A program made the position numbers and the translations under genes. Below are positions 36,561 through 45,319 of a stretch of DNA of 64,000 nt, piece by piece (within the stretch, counting starts at the first letter, position 1; each line of letters begins with the position of its first letter). The notes below the pieces were generated by a model. The model saw nothing but the letters and a program-made list of their open reading frames with translations, was not told the DNA's origin and searched no databases. The stretch spans positions 1 to 64,000 of the forward strand of contig NZ_PJMC01000019.1 in the NCBI RefSeq assembly GCF_002892795.1, written 5' to 3'. The stretch comes from Arthrobacter sp. AFG20 (lineage in GTDB: Bacteria; Actinomycetota; Actinomycetes; Actinomycetales; Micrococcaceae).

Positions 36561-37934
36561 TTACTTAGATACTTTTTCGACGTAATCTTGCTGCTCTTCC
36601 GCCGCCGGCGCAGCTTCGTCCAGCCTGTGCTGGCGCGGTACCAGGATGGTGACTGCGCCACCAAGCAGGGCCACCCCTCCGTAGATATAGAAGGCTGTTG
36701 CCCCGCCGATCCCCGCGGCTGCCAGCCAACCGCCGATGATAGGGCCCAGCACCCCGCCCAGCCGGCCCACACTGGCGCACCAGGCGACGCCGGCGGCACG
36801 GGCATTGGTGGTGAAGTAGTTGGACTGGAAACCGTAGACCAGTACCTGGGTGCCCAGGGTTCCCACCCCTGCGGTGGCGATGAAGGTGAAGAGCAGCGGC
36901 AACGGAAAACTGAACGTCATCAATCCGAGGGAAATGGTGGCGAGGGCAAACGTGGCAGCGATAACCCGCTGCGGTCCATTCCTGTCGGCCATCCGGGAAG
37001 CGACCAGTCCGCCAACCACGGCACCGAGATTCAGGGCCAGCGGGAAGAACAGGGCATAGGTCCTGCCGTAGCCATAGCCCTCCATGATTTTGGGCAGCCA
37101 GGTGTTGAGCCCGTAGGTCAGGAGGAGCCCGCAGAAGGACATCAGTCCCAGCAGGATGGATGCCACGGCGAACTGGCGGGAGAAGACGGCGGCGAACCCG
37201 GATTTCCGCGGGGCGGCGCCGGCCTCCCGGATCACCTGCTCTTCGGCAAGCGGCACCCCGGTGCGCCAGGCAGCGGCCAGAGCTTCCTCTTCCCGGCCCC
37301 GGGCCAACAGCCACCGCGGGGATTCCGGAAGCTTCCGCCAGGCAATGGGCAGGATGACCAGGAGGGGCAGGGATCCGATGATGAAGAGACCGCGCCAGCC
37401 GATGCTGTCCAGGAACGCGATGCCCAGGACGGACGCCAGCACGCCGCCCGCGGGGACCCCGGAGTACACGATCGCGTTGTAGAACTGCCGCCGTCCCGCA
37501 GGGGCGAACTCGGCCATCGTGGCGCCGGCGCTGGCGATGACGACGCCCAGGCCGAGTCCGGTGGCAAACCGGAGGGCGCCGAAGGCGGTGACGTCCGTGG
37601 CCAGGGCGGTGGCGAACATGCCCAGGGAGAACCAGGCGATGCCGGCGAGCATCAGCCGGCGGCGGCCGAAGAAATCGCCGATCGCACCGCATGCCAGCGA
37701 CCCCACCAGCACGCCGATGAGGGCCCAGGATCCCAGGAGCCCGGCGGTGGCGGCATCAAAATGACCGATTTGGCCTGCGTCTGCGAGCAGTCCCGGAAGG
37801 ACGGTGCCGTAGACCACCAGGTCGTAGCCATCGAACAGGAGGGCGGCGCAGATGACGAAAGCCACCCAGTTGGCTGTCCGAGCCTCCTTTCCCGGGTTTC
37901 CGGAGAGGGTGGATTGGGGGTGCGGCAGCGTCAT
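36561..37934 (-). CDS. Aromatic acid:H+ symporter (BenK-like MFS)
   Basis: 457-residue major facilitator of the aromatic acid:H+ symporter type with 12 spans. AAHS-like signatures are FDGYDLVVYGTVLPGLLAD in TM1, GDFFGRRRLML after TM2 and PESPRWLLARGREEEA. Asp-Gly-Tyr-Asp in TM1 is typical of benzoate and hydroxybenzoate carriers. ATG 37934 follows AAAGGA. It precedes catR on the same strand by 77 bp. With BenE it gives the cluster two benzoate uptake systems. Confidence 0.87.
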   Translation of the reverse strand: MTLPHPQSTLSGNPGKEARTANWVAFVICAALLFDGYDLVVYGTVLPGLLADAGQIGHFDAATAGLLGSWALIGVLVGSLACGAIGDFFGRRRLMLAGIAWFSLGMFATALATDVTAFGALRFATGLGLGVVIASAGATMAEFAPAGRRQFYNAIVYSGVPAGGVLASVLGIAFLDSIGWRGLFIIGSLPLLVILPIAWRKLPESPRWLLARGREEEALAAAWRTGVPLAEEQVIREAGAAPRKSGFAAVFSRQFAVASILLGLMSFCGLLLTYGLNTWLPKIMEGYGYGRTYALFFPLALNLGAVVGGLVASRMADRNGPQRVIAATFALATISLGLMTFSFPLPLLFTFIATAGVGTLGTQVLVYGFQSNYFTTNARAAGVAWCASVGRLGGVLGPIIGGWLAAAGIGGATAFYIYGGVALLGGAVTILVPRQHRLDEAAPAAEEQQDYVEKVSK

Positions 37935-38263
37935 GGGGCGTGTCCTTTCAGGGGGCGGGTGTGGAGGCATTGCGGCATTCGGATGGATCCGCGCCGGGGC
38001 CTCGGCAACCCAGCCTGACAGGTAATGTGACGCACGGCCTATGAGGGAAATGCCCGGTTTCGCGCCGGGGGTGCATTGTGCCGTTTCCGCGTATCAAAGG
38101 GGCTGTTTTTGCGATGGATCCAGCGGGAACAGGCCAAATGCGCCCGGCAGCAGGGGCATCCCGGCGTCGGTGGGAGGGTGGGTCTTAGTCCATAGGCTGC
38201 CGGTATGAACCCGGCGTGCCGTAACCGTGGCCGGGAGCAGGGCGCCGCGGTTAGGCTGGCGGA

Positions 38264-38962
38264 ATGATCAATCCAGCACGGCTGCACTCAGACCTGTCCC
38301 GCCTGGGCCGGGAGACGGATATGTTCCTGGCCACGGTCTCCTCTTTGTCCGATGAAGAGCTGGCTGCTCCTTCGCTGTGTGAAGGGTGGACCCGCGCCCA
38401 CGTCATCGCGCACGTCGCATCCAGCGGACGTGCCCTGATAGGGCTGATTGACTGGGCCACGTCCGGGGAGGAACGCCGGCTGTACGCATCCCCTGAAGCG
38501 CGCTCGGAGGCCATCGCCGACCTTGCTGCCCTGCCGCGGGAGGAGCTCCTGGCTGAAGTGCGGGACTCAGCCGCCGCTTTCGCCGGTGAAGCCGAGCGGT
38601 TGACCGGGGAACTTGCGGCGCCGGAAGTCAAGGTGGGTGGCCGGGAGCTGCCGGCCACGTCCATTGTGGCGCTGCGGATTGCCGAGGTGGTCGTGCACCA
38701 CCATGACCTGGACACGGCCTGGACCATCGAGGAGGCCGACCCTGATTCGCTGCTGAACGCCATCGAGGCCGTGGTACGCGCGATGCGTGCCAAGGGCGGG
38801 CCCGGAATGACGCTGGTTACCGAGGAACGCGACCAGTGGATTATCGGCAACGGTGCGCTGCACATCGAGTCCGACCGTGAGGGCCTCCTGAAATGGCTGG
38901 CACGCGGCGACGCAGCTCATATTGAGGCGGAGGGCCCGGTGCCAGCACTGCCTAGCTGGTGA
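38264..38962 (+). CDS. Mycothiol-dependent DinB/maleylpyruvate isomerase-family protein
   Basis: 232-residue protein of the MDMPI (DinB-like) family. The N-terminal four-helix bundle carries GWTRAHVIAHVASSGRAL and later EVVVHHHDLD, which supply the metal-binding histidines. Such enzymes use mycothiol in isomerisations or detoxification, and this one implies a mycothiol-making actinobacterium. It stands alone, beside the aromatic cluster; a link to aromatic breakdown is possible but not shown. Confidence 0.82.
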   Translation: MINPARLHSDLSRLGRETDMFLATVSSLSDEELAAPSLCEGWTRAHVIAHVASSGRALIGLIDWATSGEERRLYASPEARSEAIADLAALPREELLAEVRDSAAAFAGEAERLTGELAAPEVKVGGRELPATSIVALRIAEVVVHHHDLDTAWTIEEADPDSLLNAIEAVVRAMRAKGGPGMTLVTEERDQWIIGNGALHIESDREGLLKWLARGDAAHIEAEGPVPALPSW

Positions 38963-39249
38963 GCCGGCCTGCTCGAAGATTGCAGCGTCCCATCCTGAGC
39001 GGGTCGGACTGACTTTTCGCCGCCGGTGCGGGGATGTATTCCAGTCCCACTTTGTCCCCAGCAGTGAGCCTTGGAAAGTCAGGTGCACCAGGCCGGGATC
39101 GTCTCCCATAGAAATGTGCAGTGACCCTGTCAACCGCGGTGGGTGTGGCAGGTTTGGCTGGACGAAGACCCAACCGCACCCAAGCGAAGAGCGGCCGCTG
39201 TCGTCAGGCGTAGTTGCCGGGCCTTGCCCGAGCAGAGGGGACAACAGTC

Positions 39250-39391
39250 TTAGCCGTTTCCAGTGTGCACGAGGCTTTCGGTGTCCTTTTGGAGGGCCGG
39301 GGCGTCGGCAAGGCCTTCAGGGGTGAGGTCGAGGTGCTCGATGGCGGTGGCGAGGGTTATCGGGGACCGGGGTGCGTTTGGTGTTCGTCAT
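39250..39391 (-). pseudogene. Small frameshifted remnant
   Basis: On the minus strand ATG 39391 opens MTNTKRTPVP. After a one-base shift the frame continues as TLATAIEHLDLTPEGLADAP and ends with TAA 39250-39252. The two parts together read like a 45-residue helical protein or the start of a larger one. Family unknown. The 287 bp before it (38963-39249) hold nothing I can name. Confidence 0.35.
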
Positions 39392-39411
39392 GATTGCCTT
39401 TGATTCAGGAA

Positions 39412-39615
39412 CGCGTCCTCTACCTAAACCCCGGCTTCCCGAGGTACGAATCCCCGATCGAGTACCTCGGCGGCCTGGCCGTGCCCTACCGCTACCTGCC
39501 CACGAGCCAGGGCTTCGCGATTGACCCTGACCAGGTGCGCGCGTCGATCACCCCTAATCCCGAGGCGATCATTTACAACGACCTGCAGAACCCCATTTGG
39601 GCCGAATCGACGGCG
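39412..39615 (+). pseudogene. Class I/II aminotransferase fragment
   Basis: About 68 codons reading VLYLNPGFPRYESPIEYLGG, AVPYRYL, FAIDPDQVRASI and AIIYNDLQNPI. This matches the PLP-aminotransferase region before the conserved Asn (normally NxPxNPTG). The N-terminal 100 or so residues and everything after the PNP-like motif are absent. At the right edge the sequence turns into unrelated DNA around 39605. The PLP lysine is absent, so it is nonfunctional. Confidence 0.7.
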
Positions 39616-40254
39616 GGATCTCCCTCTAAAGGAACAGGGACAGCCCTTGCATCCCTTCCAGCGGTGGTGCCAAAGCAGGCCAGAAAGGCCGGTCCCCCAC
39701 CCGTTTTCACAGGCCGATAATGCGGATTCCGTAAATCTTTGGGGAACTACCGCAGGGCTCTCTGCCTCCGATGCGCTTATCCAATGCCGCCTGATCGGTG
39801 CAGGCACGAACCAGCCGGTCGGCATGTGGCCGCAGCACTTGCATGCGCTTGGCGGAACCAGGCTATTGGGGCGGCTTGATGCTGTCGCCTTCTTCCCAGG
39901 CGACGCCGGTGCTGGCGAGAAGGTTGAATTCCCGCAGGGGATGTCGTTCAGGTGGGAGCGTCCGACTGGAACTGTGTGCCACGGCTAGGGATCCCGAGTG
40001 CCAATAACGGACCTGGAGCGCCCTGCTCTTGCCTACCGGCGCGTAGCGCCCGTTACCGGCGGTAACAGCCGTGTGGAGAAAGGGCCACAAACGTCTTTCG
40101 ACGGCCCCGAAAAGCGCCCCGGAATCACTGTCCCGTGATTGGACTCCCGGTCGCCTAACGGTTGCACCAAGAACCGGAAACATCCCTCGTCGCGGGCTGT
40201 TGGCGCTCCTACGCTGGAGACATCCCATCACTCACACCCACAAGGGGTACCCAC
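39616..40254. other. Unassigned stretch before the AMIN-like gene
   Basis: About 640 bp without a recognisable gene. It holds repeat copy A near 39702, then open but unnamed frames on both strands, and the promoter of the secreted protein at 40255 (ribosome binding site AAGGGG). A minus-strand run around 39880-39960 (ERHPLREFNLLASTGVAWEE) looks protein-like but cannot be placed. Confidence 0.4.
39702..39743 (+). repeat. ADNxDSVNL element, copy A
   Basis: About 40 bp encoding PFSQADNADSVNLW in the plus frame. A related copy lies at 41738-41779. The core GCCGATAA-N3-GGATTCCGT is shared, and four of the differences across ADNxDSVNL are at third codon positions (AAT/AAC, GTA/GTC, AAT/AAC, CTT/CTG). 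Confidence 0.45.
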
Positions 40255-40806
40255 ATGAAAAAACTAAGCGCCTGGCTCACCGCCATCATCATCGCACTCG
40301 GGCTGGGCCTCCTGGCTCCGGGGCCAGCCTCCGCGACCACTTCCTACTGCGGACTGGTCTGGAGCTCACTGGCCAAGTCCAACCAGGCCATGAGCGCCCC
40401 ATCAGTAACCAACATACGCTCAGGACAGCACACCTGCTTCGACCGGTTAGTGATCGACATCAAGGGAAAGGCAGCCGGCTACAACGTCCGCTACGTCTCA
40501 AAGGTCGTACAGGACGGATCCGGACTGCCCATCAAGCTCAGAGGCGGCGCATTCCTGCAGGTCACCGCCCACGCACCCAGCTATGACAGCGTCACGGGCA
40601 AGTCCACCTATGCACCGGCCAACCGCTCCGAGGTGACCAACGTTTCGAAGTACAAGACGTTCAGGCAGGTGGCCTGGGCAGGCAGCTTTGAGGGCCACAC
40701 CGCCCTGGGCCTCGGCGTCCGCGCCCGGCTGCCCTTCAAGGTCTACACCCTTGCCGGCCCCGGCAGCGGATCAAAGCTCGTGATCGACGTCGCCCACCAG
40801 TGGTGA
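40255..40806 (+). CDS. Secreted AMIN-like domain protein
   Basis: 183-residue exported protein. The signal peptide (KKLSAWLTAIIIALGLGLLA) is cleaved after about PASA (residue 24). The mature beta-rich domain has two cysteines (CGLVWSS and HTCFDRLVIDIKG) and ends with the repeated strand SKLVIDVAHQW. The FDRLVIDIKG and KLVIDVAH pattern is typical of the AMIN-like proteins of Micrococcaceae, which may bind cell wall. AAGGGG precedes ATG 40255. A GC-rich hairpin follows the stop. Confidence 0.8.
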   Translation: MKKLSAWLTAIIIALGLGLLAPGPASATTSYCGLVWSSLAKSNQAMSAPSVTNIRSGQHTCFDRLVIDIKGKAAGYNVRYVSKVVQDGSGLPIKLRGGAFLQVTAHAPSYDSVTGKSTYAPANRSEVTNVSKYKTFRQVAWAGSFEGHTALGLGVRARLPFKVYTLAGPGSGSKLVIDVAHQW

Positions 40807-40857
40807 CGCTAGATGTGACGACCGACAAGACCGGGCAATAGAAACCGGTACAGCGAA

Positions 40858-40883
40858 GCCCCGCTCCCAGGGGGAGGCGGGGC
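40858..40883 (+). terminator. Hairpin after the AMIN-like gene
   Basis: Stem arms GCCCCGCTCCC (40858-40868) and GGGAGGCGGGGC (40872-40883), one bulge, 3-nt loop, 52 bp after the stop. No T run, but very stable. Confidence 0.55.
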
Positions 40884-40984
40884 AGCGCTTTGCTGCACCA
40901 TGCGGCAGAGCCCAATCGGGGAATTCTTCCTATGTCCTGTACGTTGCAGGACCGGTAAACCCCCAACAGAAAGAGATGCCTCCC

Positions 40985-41284
40985 GTGGCAACCGATTACG
41001 ACGAACTGCGCACCGACGTCAAGGAGTCCCAGGAAAACTCACTCGAAGCCCTGAAGTCCGCCAAAGCACCGGACGCGCAGTCTGTGGTTCAAGAGCTCGA
41101 CGAAGCTGACGCCCTCGACGGCCTGACCCCAGGCGGCGAGTTCATTGCCGAAGAACTCGTCGTGCAGGTCATCCCGCAGGCTGACGATGAGTTCACCTGC
41201 TGCTCGTGCTTCCTGGTCCGCCACCGTTCGCAGAAGGCGCGCGAGAAGGACGGCCATGCCTACTGTGTCGAATGTGAGGGCTGA
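40985..41284 (+). CDS. DUF4193 family protein
   Basis: 99 residues from GTG 40985 (the family start is MATDYD); an ATG at 40976 would add three residues. The N-terminal half is acidic and the C-terminus has two CxxC pairs (FTCCSCFLVRHRSQ and YCVECEG), a likely zinc ribbon. This actinobacterial family often sits near ferrochelatase or core genes and has no assigned role. AAAGAG lies about 9 nt before the GTG. A perfect hairpin follows. Confidence 0.85.
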   Translation: MATDYDELRTDVKESQENSLEALKSAKAPDAQSVVQELDEADALDGLTPGGEFIAEELVVQVIPQADDEFTCCSCFLVRHRSQKAREKDGHAYCVECEG

Positions 41285-41300
41285 GCCCCACCACTGACCG

Positions 41301-41327
41301 GCTGTCCCGGAGCACCTCCGGGACAGC
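41301..41327. terminator. Perfect hairpin between convergent genes
   Basis: 12-bp perfect stem GCTGTCCCGGAG (41301-41312) with its complement at 41316-41327 and a 3-nt loop. It lies between the DUF4193 gene and the convergent gene at 41375, so it can serve both. Confidence 0.7.
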
Positions 41328-41374
41328 ATCCCCGAGGAATTCACGCCGCTGCCCAGGACCTCGCGGGGCAACCG

Positions 41375-41584
41375 TTATTCGTCGCGCCGCACCCACGTAT
41401 AGGGGTTTGGCTCGTGGCTGCCACGCCTGCCTTGCTCAAACCCCTGCTGCCACGCCTTTCCGACCGCGGACACCAGGCCCGCGAGCAAGGGGTAGTAGGG
41501 ATGGTCCGGACCGATATAGATCATTTCGTCGGTGGCCCGGTCCACGGCGGCCCGGACTTCATTCTCGGTAGCGGGACTGCTCAT
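41375..41584 (-). CDS. Small hypothetical protein
   Basis: 69-residue soluble protein (start MSSPATENEVRAAVDRATDE). GGAGGAAGG precedes ATG 41584, strong support for translation. It has an N-terminal helix, a YIGPDHPYYPLLAGLVSAVG segment and a polar tail ending WVRRDE. No family recognised. Confidence 0.6.
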   Translation of the reverse strand: MSSPATENEVRAAVDRATDEMIYIGPDHPYYPLLAGLVSAVGKAWQQGFEQGRRGSHEPNPYTWVRRDE

Positions 41585-41737
41585 GGTGCCGCCCTTCCTC
41601 CCTGGAACTTCTGCGTCCGCCTCGACGGTAACGCCTGCCTGCGGAAGCGTCCATGGGTGCAACGGCCGGCACCTTGGGGAGAAAGCGGCCCTGATAGATG
41701 CCCGCAATCAGCCCTTTTTGCGGGCACTCGCTGCCTA

Positions 41738-41779
41738 TTTTTCAAGCGCCGATAACCGGGATTCCGTCAACCTGCCTCG
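41738..41779 (+). repeat. ADNxDSVNL element, copy B
   Basis: Encodes YFSSADNRDSVNLP in the plus frame; see copy A at 39702-39743. The frame is open upstream (FLRALAA) from about 41690. The rest of 41585-41939 shows no other gene. Confidence 0.45.
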
Positions 41780-41939
41780 GTTGGGAAAACCGTGCGTGCT
41801 GATCCCGCGGAGCAAGAAGAGCGGTGCGAAGGGCATGGGCGAACTCCTCGACCGAGCTCTGGTCAGCGCGTTCTACCGAAAAGCTGGGCGCGGAGTGCCC
41901 TTACAACGGTCCTCTGTGAAGGACACCCCGCGGGGTCCG

Positions 41940-42683
41940 CTACTGCTGGTTCAGCCATTCTTCGAAGCGGGTTTCACAAATGGTCGCGTCGATTCCGGGA
42001 AGCAGTTCGCCATCCTGGAGCATGGCGTTGAAGTAGCGTGCGGTAGGGTCGGTGACGACCTCGCGGGAGTCCCCAAGGAAGCTGAGGCCTTTGCGGATGA
42101 GGTCGTCGAGACCGAACTGCTCGGGACCGGCGACCTCAACGGTAGCGTTTAATGGACGTTCGAGTGCGGTACGCGCAACAGCGCTGGCTACGTCCTCGGC
42201 GGCCATGGGCTGGATCAGGGCGGGTGACAGCCGAACAGTGTTTCCCTCGGTCGCTGCCTGGGCGATGCTCTTGACGAACTGGAAAAACTGCGTTGCATGA
42301 ACGATCGAATACGGGACGCCCGCTTCCTTGATGAGCTTCTCCTGAGCAATTTTCGCCCGGAAGTAGCCGCTCTCGGCCAGGCGCTCGGTGCCCACGACCG
42401 ACAGGGCGACATGGTGCCCAACACCGGCCTGTTTCTCGGCGGCGAGCTGGTTGCGGGTGGAGGTGGTAAAGAAATCCAGCACGGCCGCATCTGCAAACGA
42501 GGGTGAGTTCGACACATCGACTACGGTGTCGGCTCCCTGCAGCACATCCGAGAGGCCCTCGCCGGTGAGCGTGTTCACCCCCGACTCAGGGGAGGCGGCC
42601 ACTGCTTCGTGTCCGTGTTCGCGGAGCCTGCCGACCAGTTTCGAGCCGATCAGGCCAGTACCGCCGATAACTACGATCTTCAT
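41940..42683 (-). CDS. NmrA-like NAD(P)-binding oxidoreductase (second)
   Basis: 247-residue atypical SDR of the NmrA/NAD(P)H-binding type with MKIVVIGGTGLIGSKLVGRL at the start, HHVALSVVGTERL as core and QPMAAEDVASAVA near the end. It is about half identical by eye to its neighbour at 42715. AAGGAAGATC precedes ATG 42683. It lies 31 bp behind the first copy, so the two are co-transcribed under the ECF41 promoter. ECF41 sigma genes typically sit beside one such carboxymuconolactone/oxidoreductase/epimerase (COE) gene; here there are two. Confidence 0.87.
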   Translation of the reverse strand: MKIVVIGGTGLIGSKLVGRLREHGHEAVAASPESGVNTLTGEGLSDVLQGADTVVDVSNSPSFADAAVLDFFTTSTRNQLAAEKQAGVGHHVALSVVGTERLAESGYFRAKIAQEKLIKEAGVPYSIVHATQFFQFVKSIAQAATEGNTVRLSPALIQPMAAEDVASAVARTALERPLNATVEVAGPEQFGLDDLIRKGLSFLGDSREVVTDPTARYFNAMLQDGELLPGIDATICETRFEEWLNQQ

Positions 42684-42714
42684 GATCTTCCTTTCAATAA
42701 CTTCTTGTAACGAG

Positions 42715-43470
42715 CTACAGGCCGGGCTGGGAGGTCGCATTCAGCCACTCCTTGAGGGTGATGTCCCCGATGCGGGATTCACCCACGGGAACGATGCTGG
42801 TCTCTTCGATTGGTATGCCGAAGTAGCCGGCCTGGGGATCAGTGACCACTGGGCGGGAGTCGTTGCGGGCAGCGAGAACACGACCCACGAATTCATTAAG
42901 TCCTGCGCGCTCAGGGCCCGCCATTTCAAGGACGCCGTCAATCGCGGGCGAGAGGGCCGTCTCCGCCACAATGCGGGCAACGTCGGCAGCAGCCATCGGC
43001 TGCATCAGGTGACTTGTCACGTAAACCGACCCGTCGCGGGTTCCTGCATCGGCGATCATCGGGAGGAACTCGAAGAATTGAGTGGCCCGCAGGATGGTGT
43101 ATGGCACTCCGCCTTCTCTAATTGCCTTCTCCTGCGCGGTTTTTCCGGCGAAGTAGCCGACGCCGATGCGGTCGGTTCCAACGACTGACAGGGCCACGTG
43201 ATGCCGTACGCCGGCCCTTTTCCCGGCAGCGAGAAGGTTGCGTGATGACGTGGAGAAGAAGGGAACGACCACCTTCTCATCGAAATCGGCAGTATTCGTC
43301 AAGTCGACGACTACGTCCGCCCCCACCATCGCCTCATCCAACCCCTGGCCGGTCACGGAATTGACCCCGGTGGAAGGGGACGCCGCTTTAGCCTCATGGC
43401 CCTGACTGCTGAGGATCTCCACAACCTGCTTGCCGATCAGCCCAGTGCCGCCGATTACAACGATCTTCAT
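42715..43470 (-). CDS. NmrA-like NAD(P)-binding oxidoreductase (first)
   Basis: 251-residue homologue of the preceding entry (MKIVVIGGTGLIGKQVVEIL, HHVALSVVGTDRI, QPMAAADVARIVAE). Cofactor loop GGTGLIG at 7-13. GGAGGGAAG precedes ATG 43470. An ECF41-like promoter lies about 65-90 bp upstream, in the spacer to the sigma-factor gene. Likely the main target of that sigma factor. Confidence 0.88.
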   Translation of the reverse strand: MKIVVIGGTGLIGKQVVEILSSQGHEAKAASPSTGVNSVTGQGLDEAMVGADVVVDLTNTADFDEKVVVPFFSTSSRNLLAAGKRAGVRHHVALSVVGTDRIGVGYFAGKTAQEKAIREGGVPYTILRATQFFEFLPMIADAGTRDGSVYVTSHLMQPMAAADVARIVAETALSPAIDGVLEMAGPERAGLNEFVGRVLAARNDSRPVVTDPQAGYFGIPIEETSIVPVGESRIGDITLKEWLNATSQPGL

Positions 43471-43530
43471 GATGATCTTCCCTCCGATAAAGGCTTAGCG
43501 GAATGCAGTGGCATCCCGTCCACCAGCTAT

Positions 43531-43557
43531 GACCGGAGATCACACCAATCTGTGACA
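43531..43557 (-). promoter_or_regulatory. ECF41-type promoter
   Basis: On the minus strand TGTCACA (complement of 43551-43557) is followed by exactly 16 bp and then GGTC (complement of 43531-43534). The described ECF41 consensus, as I recall it, is TGTCACA-N16-CGTC, so only one base differs. It lies in the 104-bp spacer between the sigma factor and its reductase partner. Confidence 0.7.
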
Positions 43558-43574
43558 GGCTTTGGAAAATTGCG

Positions 43575-44471
43575 TCAGGCGCCAACCCTCGTTACGCCGG
43601 AGAGTTTGTCTGGATTCATCGTCCACAACAGCCGATCGATGCCATCGGCAGACGCGGTGAGAGTCACCACCGCAAACACCACCCCGTCCTGGGCCAGCAG
43701 TGCGGCGGGCCGGCCGTTGGCCATAAAGGGCTGGGTATCCACGCCCAGCCAGAAACGCGACGCGAACGCCTGGTAGTACTTCGCGACCCGTTCCCGTCCG
43801 ACAACAGGGAACTTGGAAGCCCGAACCTTACCGCCGCCGTCAGAGTAATTGACGACGTCGGCGGCGAAAAGTGCCTCCAGCGCGGCCAGGTTTCCGGTCC
43901 GGGCAGCAGCAAGGAATGCCTCCAGCAGCTGCCGCTGCTCACTCACGCTCACCTCGGCGCGTTTCTCTTCAGCAAGGCGTTTGCGCGCCCGGCTGACCAA
44001 TTGGCGGGCATTCCCTTCTGTCTGTTGGATGATCTCAGCGATCTGCTCATACGGGTAGTCGAACGCTTGCCGCAGCACGTACGCTGCCCGTTCGGTCGGC
44101 GACAACTTTTCCAGTATCAGCAACACCGCAAACTCGAGCGCTTCACCACGCAAGGCGCCCAGTTCGGGGTCGGCGCTTGTGTCCACCGGCTCGGGCAGCC
44201 AGGGACCGACGTACGTCTCACGACGGACACGTGCCGACTGCCCGGCGTTGATGGCAAGACGGGTGGCGGTGGTCGCTAGGAACGCGGGGGCGTGCCGAAC
44301 CAGGCTGCGATCGCAGGTCTGCCATCGGACCCACGTCTCCTGGACGATGTCCTCCGCCTCGCTGACCCTGCCGAGCATGCGGTAGGCGATCCCGAACAAT
44401 CGAGGACGGACCTCAGCGAAAATGGTCGATGCCGTTTCCAGTTCGGCCGGTGACCCGGTGTCGGCATCCAT
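43575..44471 (-). CDS. ECF41 RNA polymerase sigma factor (SigJ-like)
   Basis: 298 residues. Sigma2 (about 17-80, RMLGRVSEAEDIVQETWVRW) and sigma4 (about 110-165, LSPTERAAYVLRQAFDYPYE) are followed by a SnoaL-like C-terminal domain (about 180-290) that regulates activity. Both ECF41 hallmarks are present: WLPEP at 91-95 in the linker and NPDKL at 286-290. ATG 44471 was chosen since upstream codons are not sigma-like. Adjacent NmrA/COE genes and a matching promoter complete the usual module. No anti-sigma gene is expected for this class. Confidence 0.93.
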   Translation of the reverse strand: MDADTGSPAELETASTIFAEVRPRLFGIAYRMLGRVSEAEDIVQETWVRWQTCDRSLVRHAPAFLATTATRLAINAGQSARVRRETYVGPWLPEPVDTSADPELGALRGEALEFAVLLILEKLSPTERAAYVLRQAFDYPYEQIAEIIQQTEGNARQLVSRARKRLAEEKRAEVSVSEQRQLLEAFLAAARTGNLAALEALFAADVVNYSDGGGKVRASKFPVVGRERVAKYYQAFASRFWLGVDTQPFMANGRPAALLAQDGVVFAVVTLTASADGIDRLLWTMNPDKLSGVTRVGA

Positions 44472-45236
44472 GCGCCCAATGTTACTGCTCACGGGTTGGA
44501 GCCTGGGCTGGCTGTGAACGCTGGATTTGTTCTCCCAAGCAATTCGAGGAGCCGATAGTTGATATTCCGTCGACCCTGCATATTCCTGCCGAAGCTTCAC
44601 ACGAGTAGGGCCCGAACACGCGGACCTTTCCTGGCGGTCCAAGTAGCGGAGCCCGGCCAAGAGCGGCAGACCGGAGTTCCGTGTCTAAAAGCTACGTCCC
44701 ACCCCTTGAAGTTGGCTAGGGATGTCACCGACAACTGAAGCAAAGCCAAGGAAAGAAGTGGCAGCAAGTGGCGTTGACGACCCCTTCCATCAGGCCAAGT
44801 CAAAGAGCCGGAAATTGCGATTCGTCATGCTGCAAACGCGCTGGGCCTCTTGGCTGTTCGGTACCCCTTTTGCGGCGAGGTCCGGGTCATGCCGTCTTCC
44901 ATAGTCTCGCCCATGAGACGCTCGAAGGAGGCCGCGACGGCTATGACGTTCATTGAATCCCATCCCTCGGGTTGCTCGGGACAGAAGCGCCCGGCCAAGG
45001 TCGTGTGTCGGATTCCGGCTCCAGGGAATGTGCGCGGAGTGGCGTCCGGCGGTGGCGAGGGATTCTCCACGTCCCGAGGGACCATTCACGCGGGTCCGTC
45101 GTGGCTCAGAACGCTCACAAAAGAGGGTGTGCACAATGTGCACACCTCGGGCTTCGGATTCGGTTGTACCGGCGTCGGACAGGGCCGGACTGGGGAGGTC
45201 TTCGGGGGAGCGGCGGGTTTTCAAGGGTTGGCGCCC
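44472..45236. other. Gene-poor stretch with a long palindrome
   Basis: About 765 bp. No gene recognised; a minus-strand run of about 40 codons near 44830-44970 (MNVIAVAASFERLMGETMED) looks protein-like but has no name. A perfect 19-bp palindrome (GTGTGCACA, A, TGTGCACAC; 45127-45145, extending one pair each way) stands about 90 bp before the tRNA-like fragment and looks like an operator. Confidence 0.4.
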
Positions 45237-45258
45237 GGTTCGAGTCCCACTTCGGGCA
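45237..45258 (+). tRNA. tRNA 3'-end fragment (Leu-like), not a complete tRNA
   Basis: GGTTCGAGTCCCACTTCGGGCA equals the 3' end of a tRNA gene: T loop TTCGAGT, stem strand CCCAC, acceptor strand TTCGGGC and discriminator A. The 5' half of the T stem (expected GTGGG) and all upstream tRNA parts are missing. The acceptor strand would pair with GCCCGAA/G, as in tRNA-Leu. Such 3' copies arise at integration sites of mobile elements, but no integrase is seen nearby. Confidence 0.5.
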
Positions 45259-45319
45259 CAGTGTTTTCCCTGTTCATGGGCTTGTGAGCCTCTGAGTGTG
45301 GACAAATTCTTCGCTTGTG

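Noticed and set aside
45160..45263. A complete tRNA-Leu gene
   Set aside because: No matching 5' acceptor strand, D arm or anticodon arm can be folded; only the 3' end is present.
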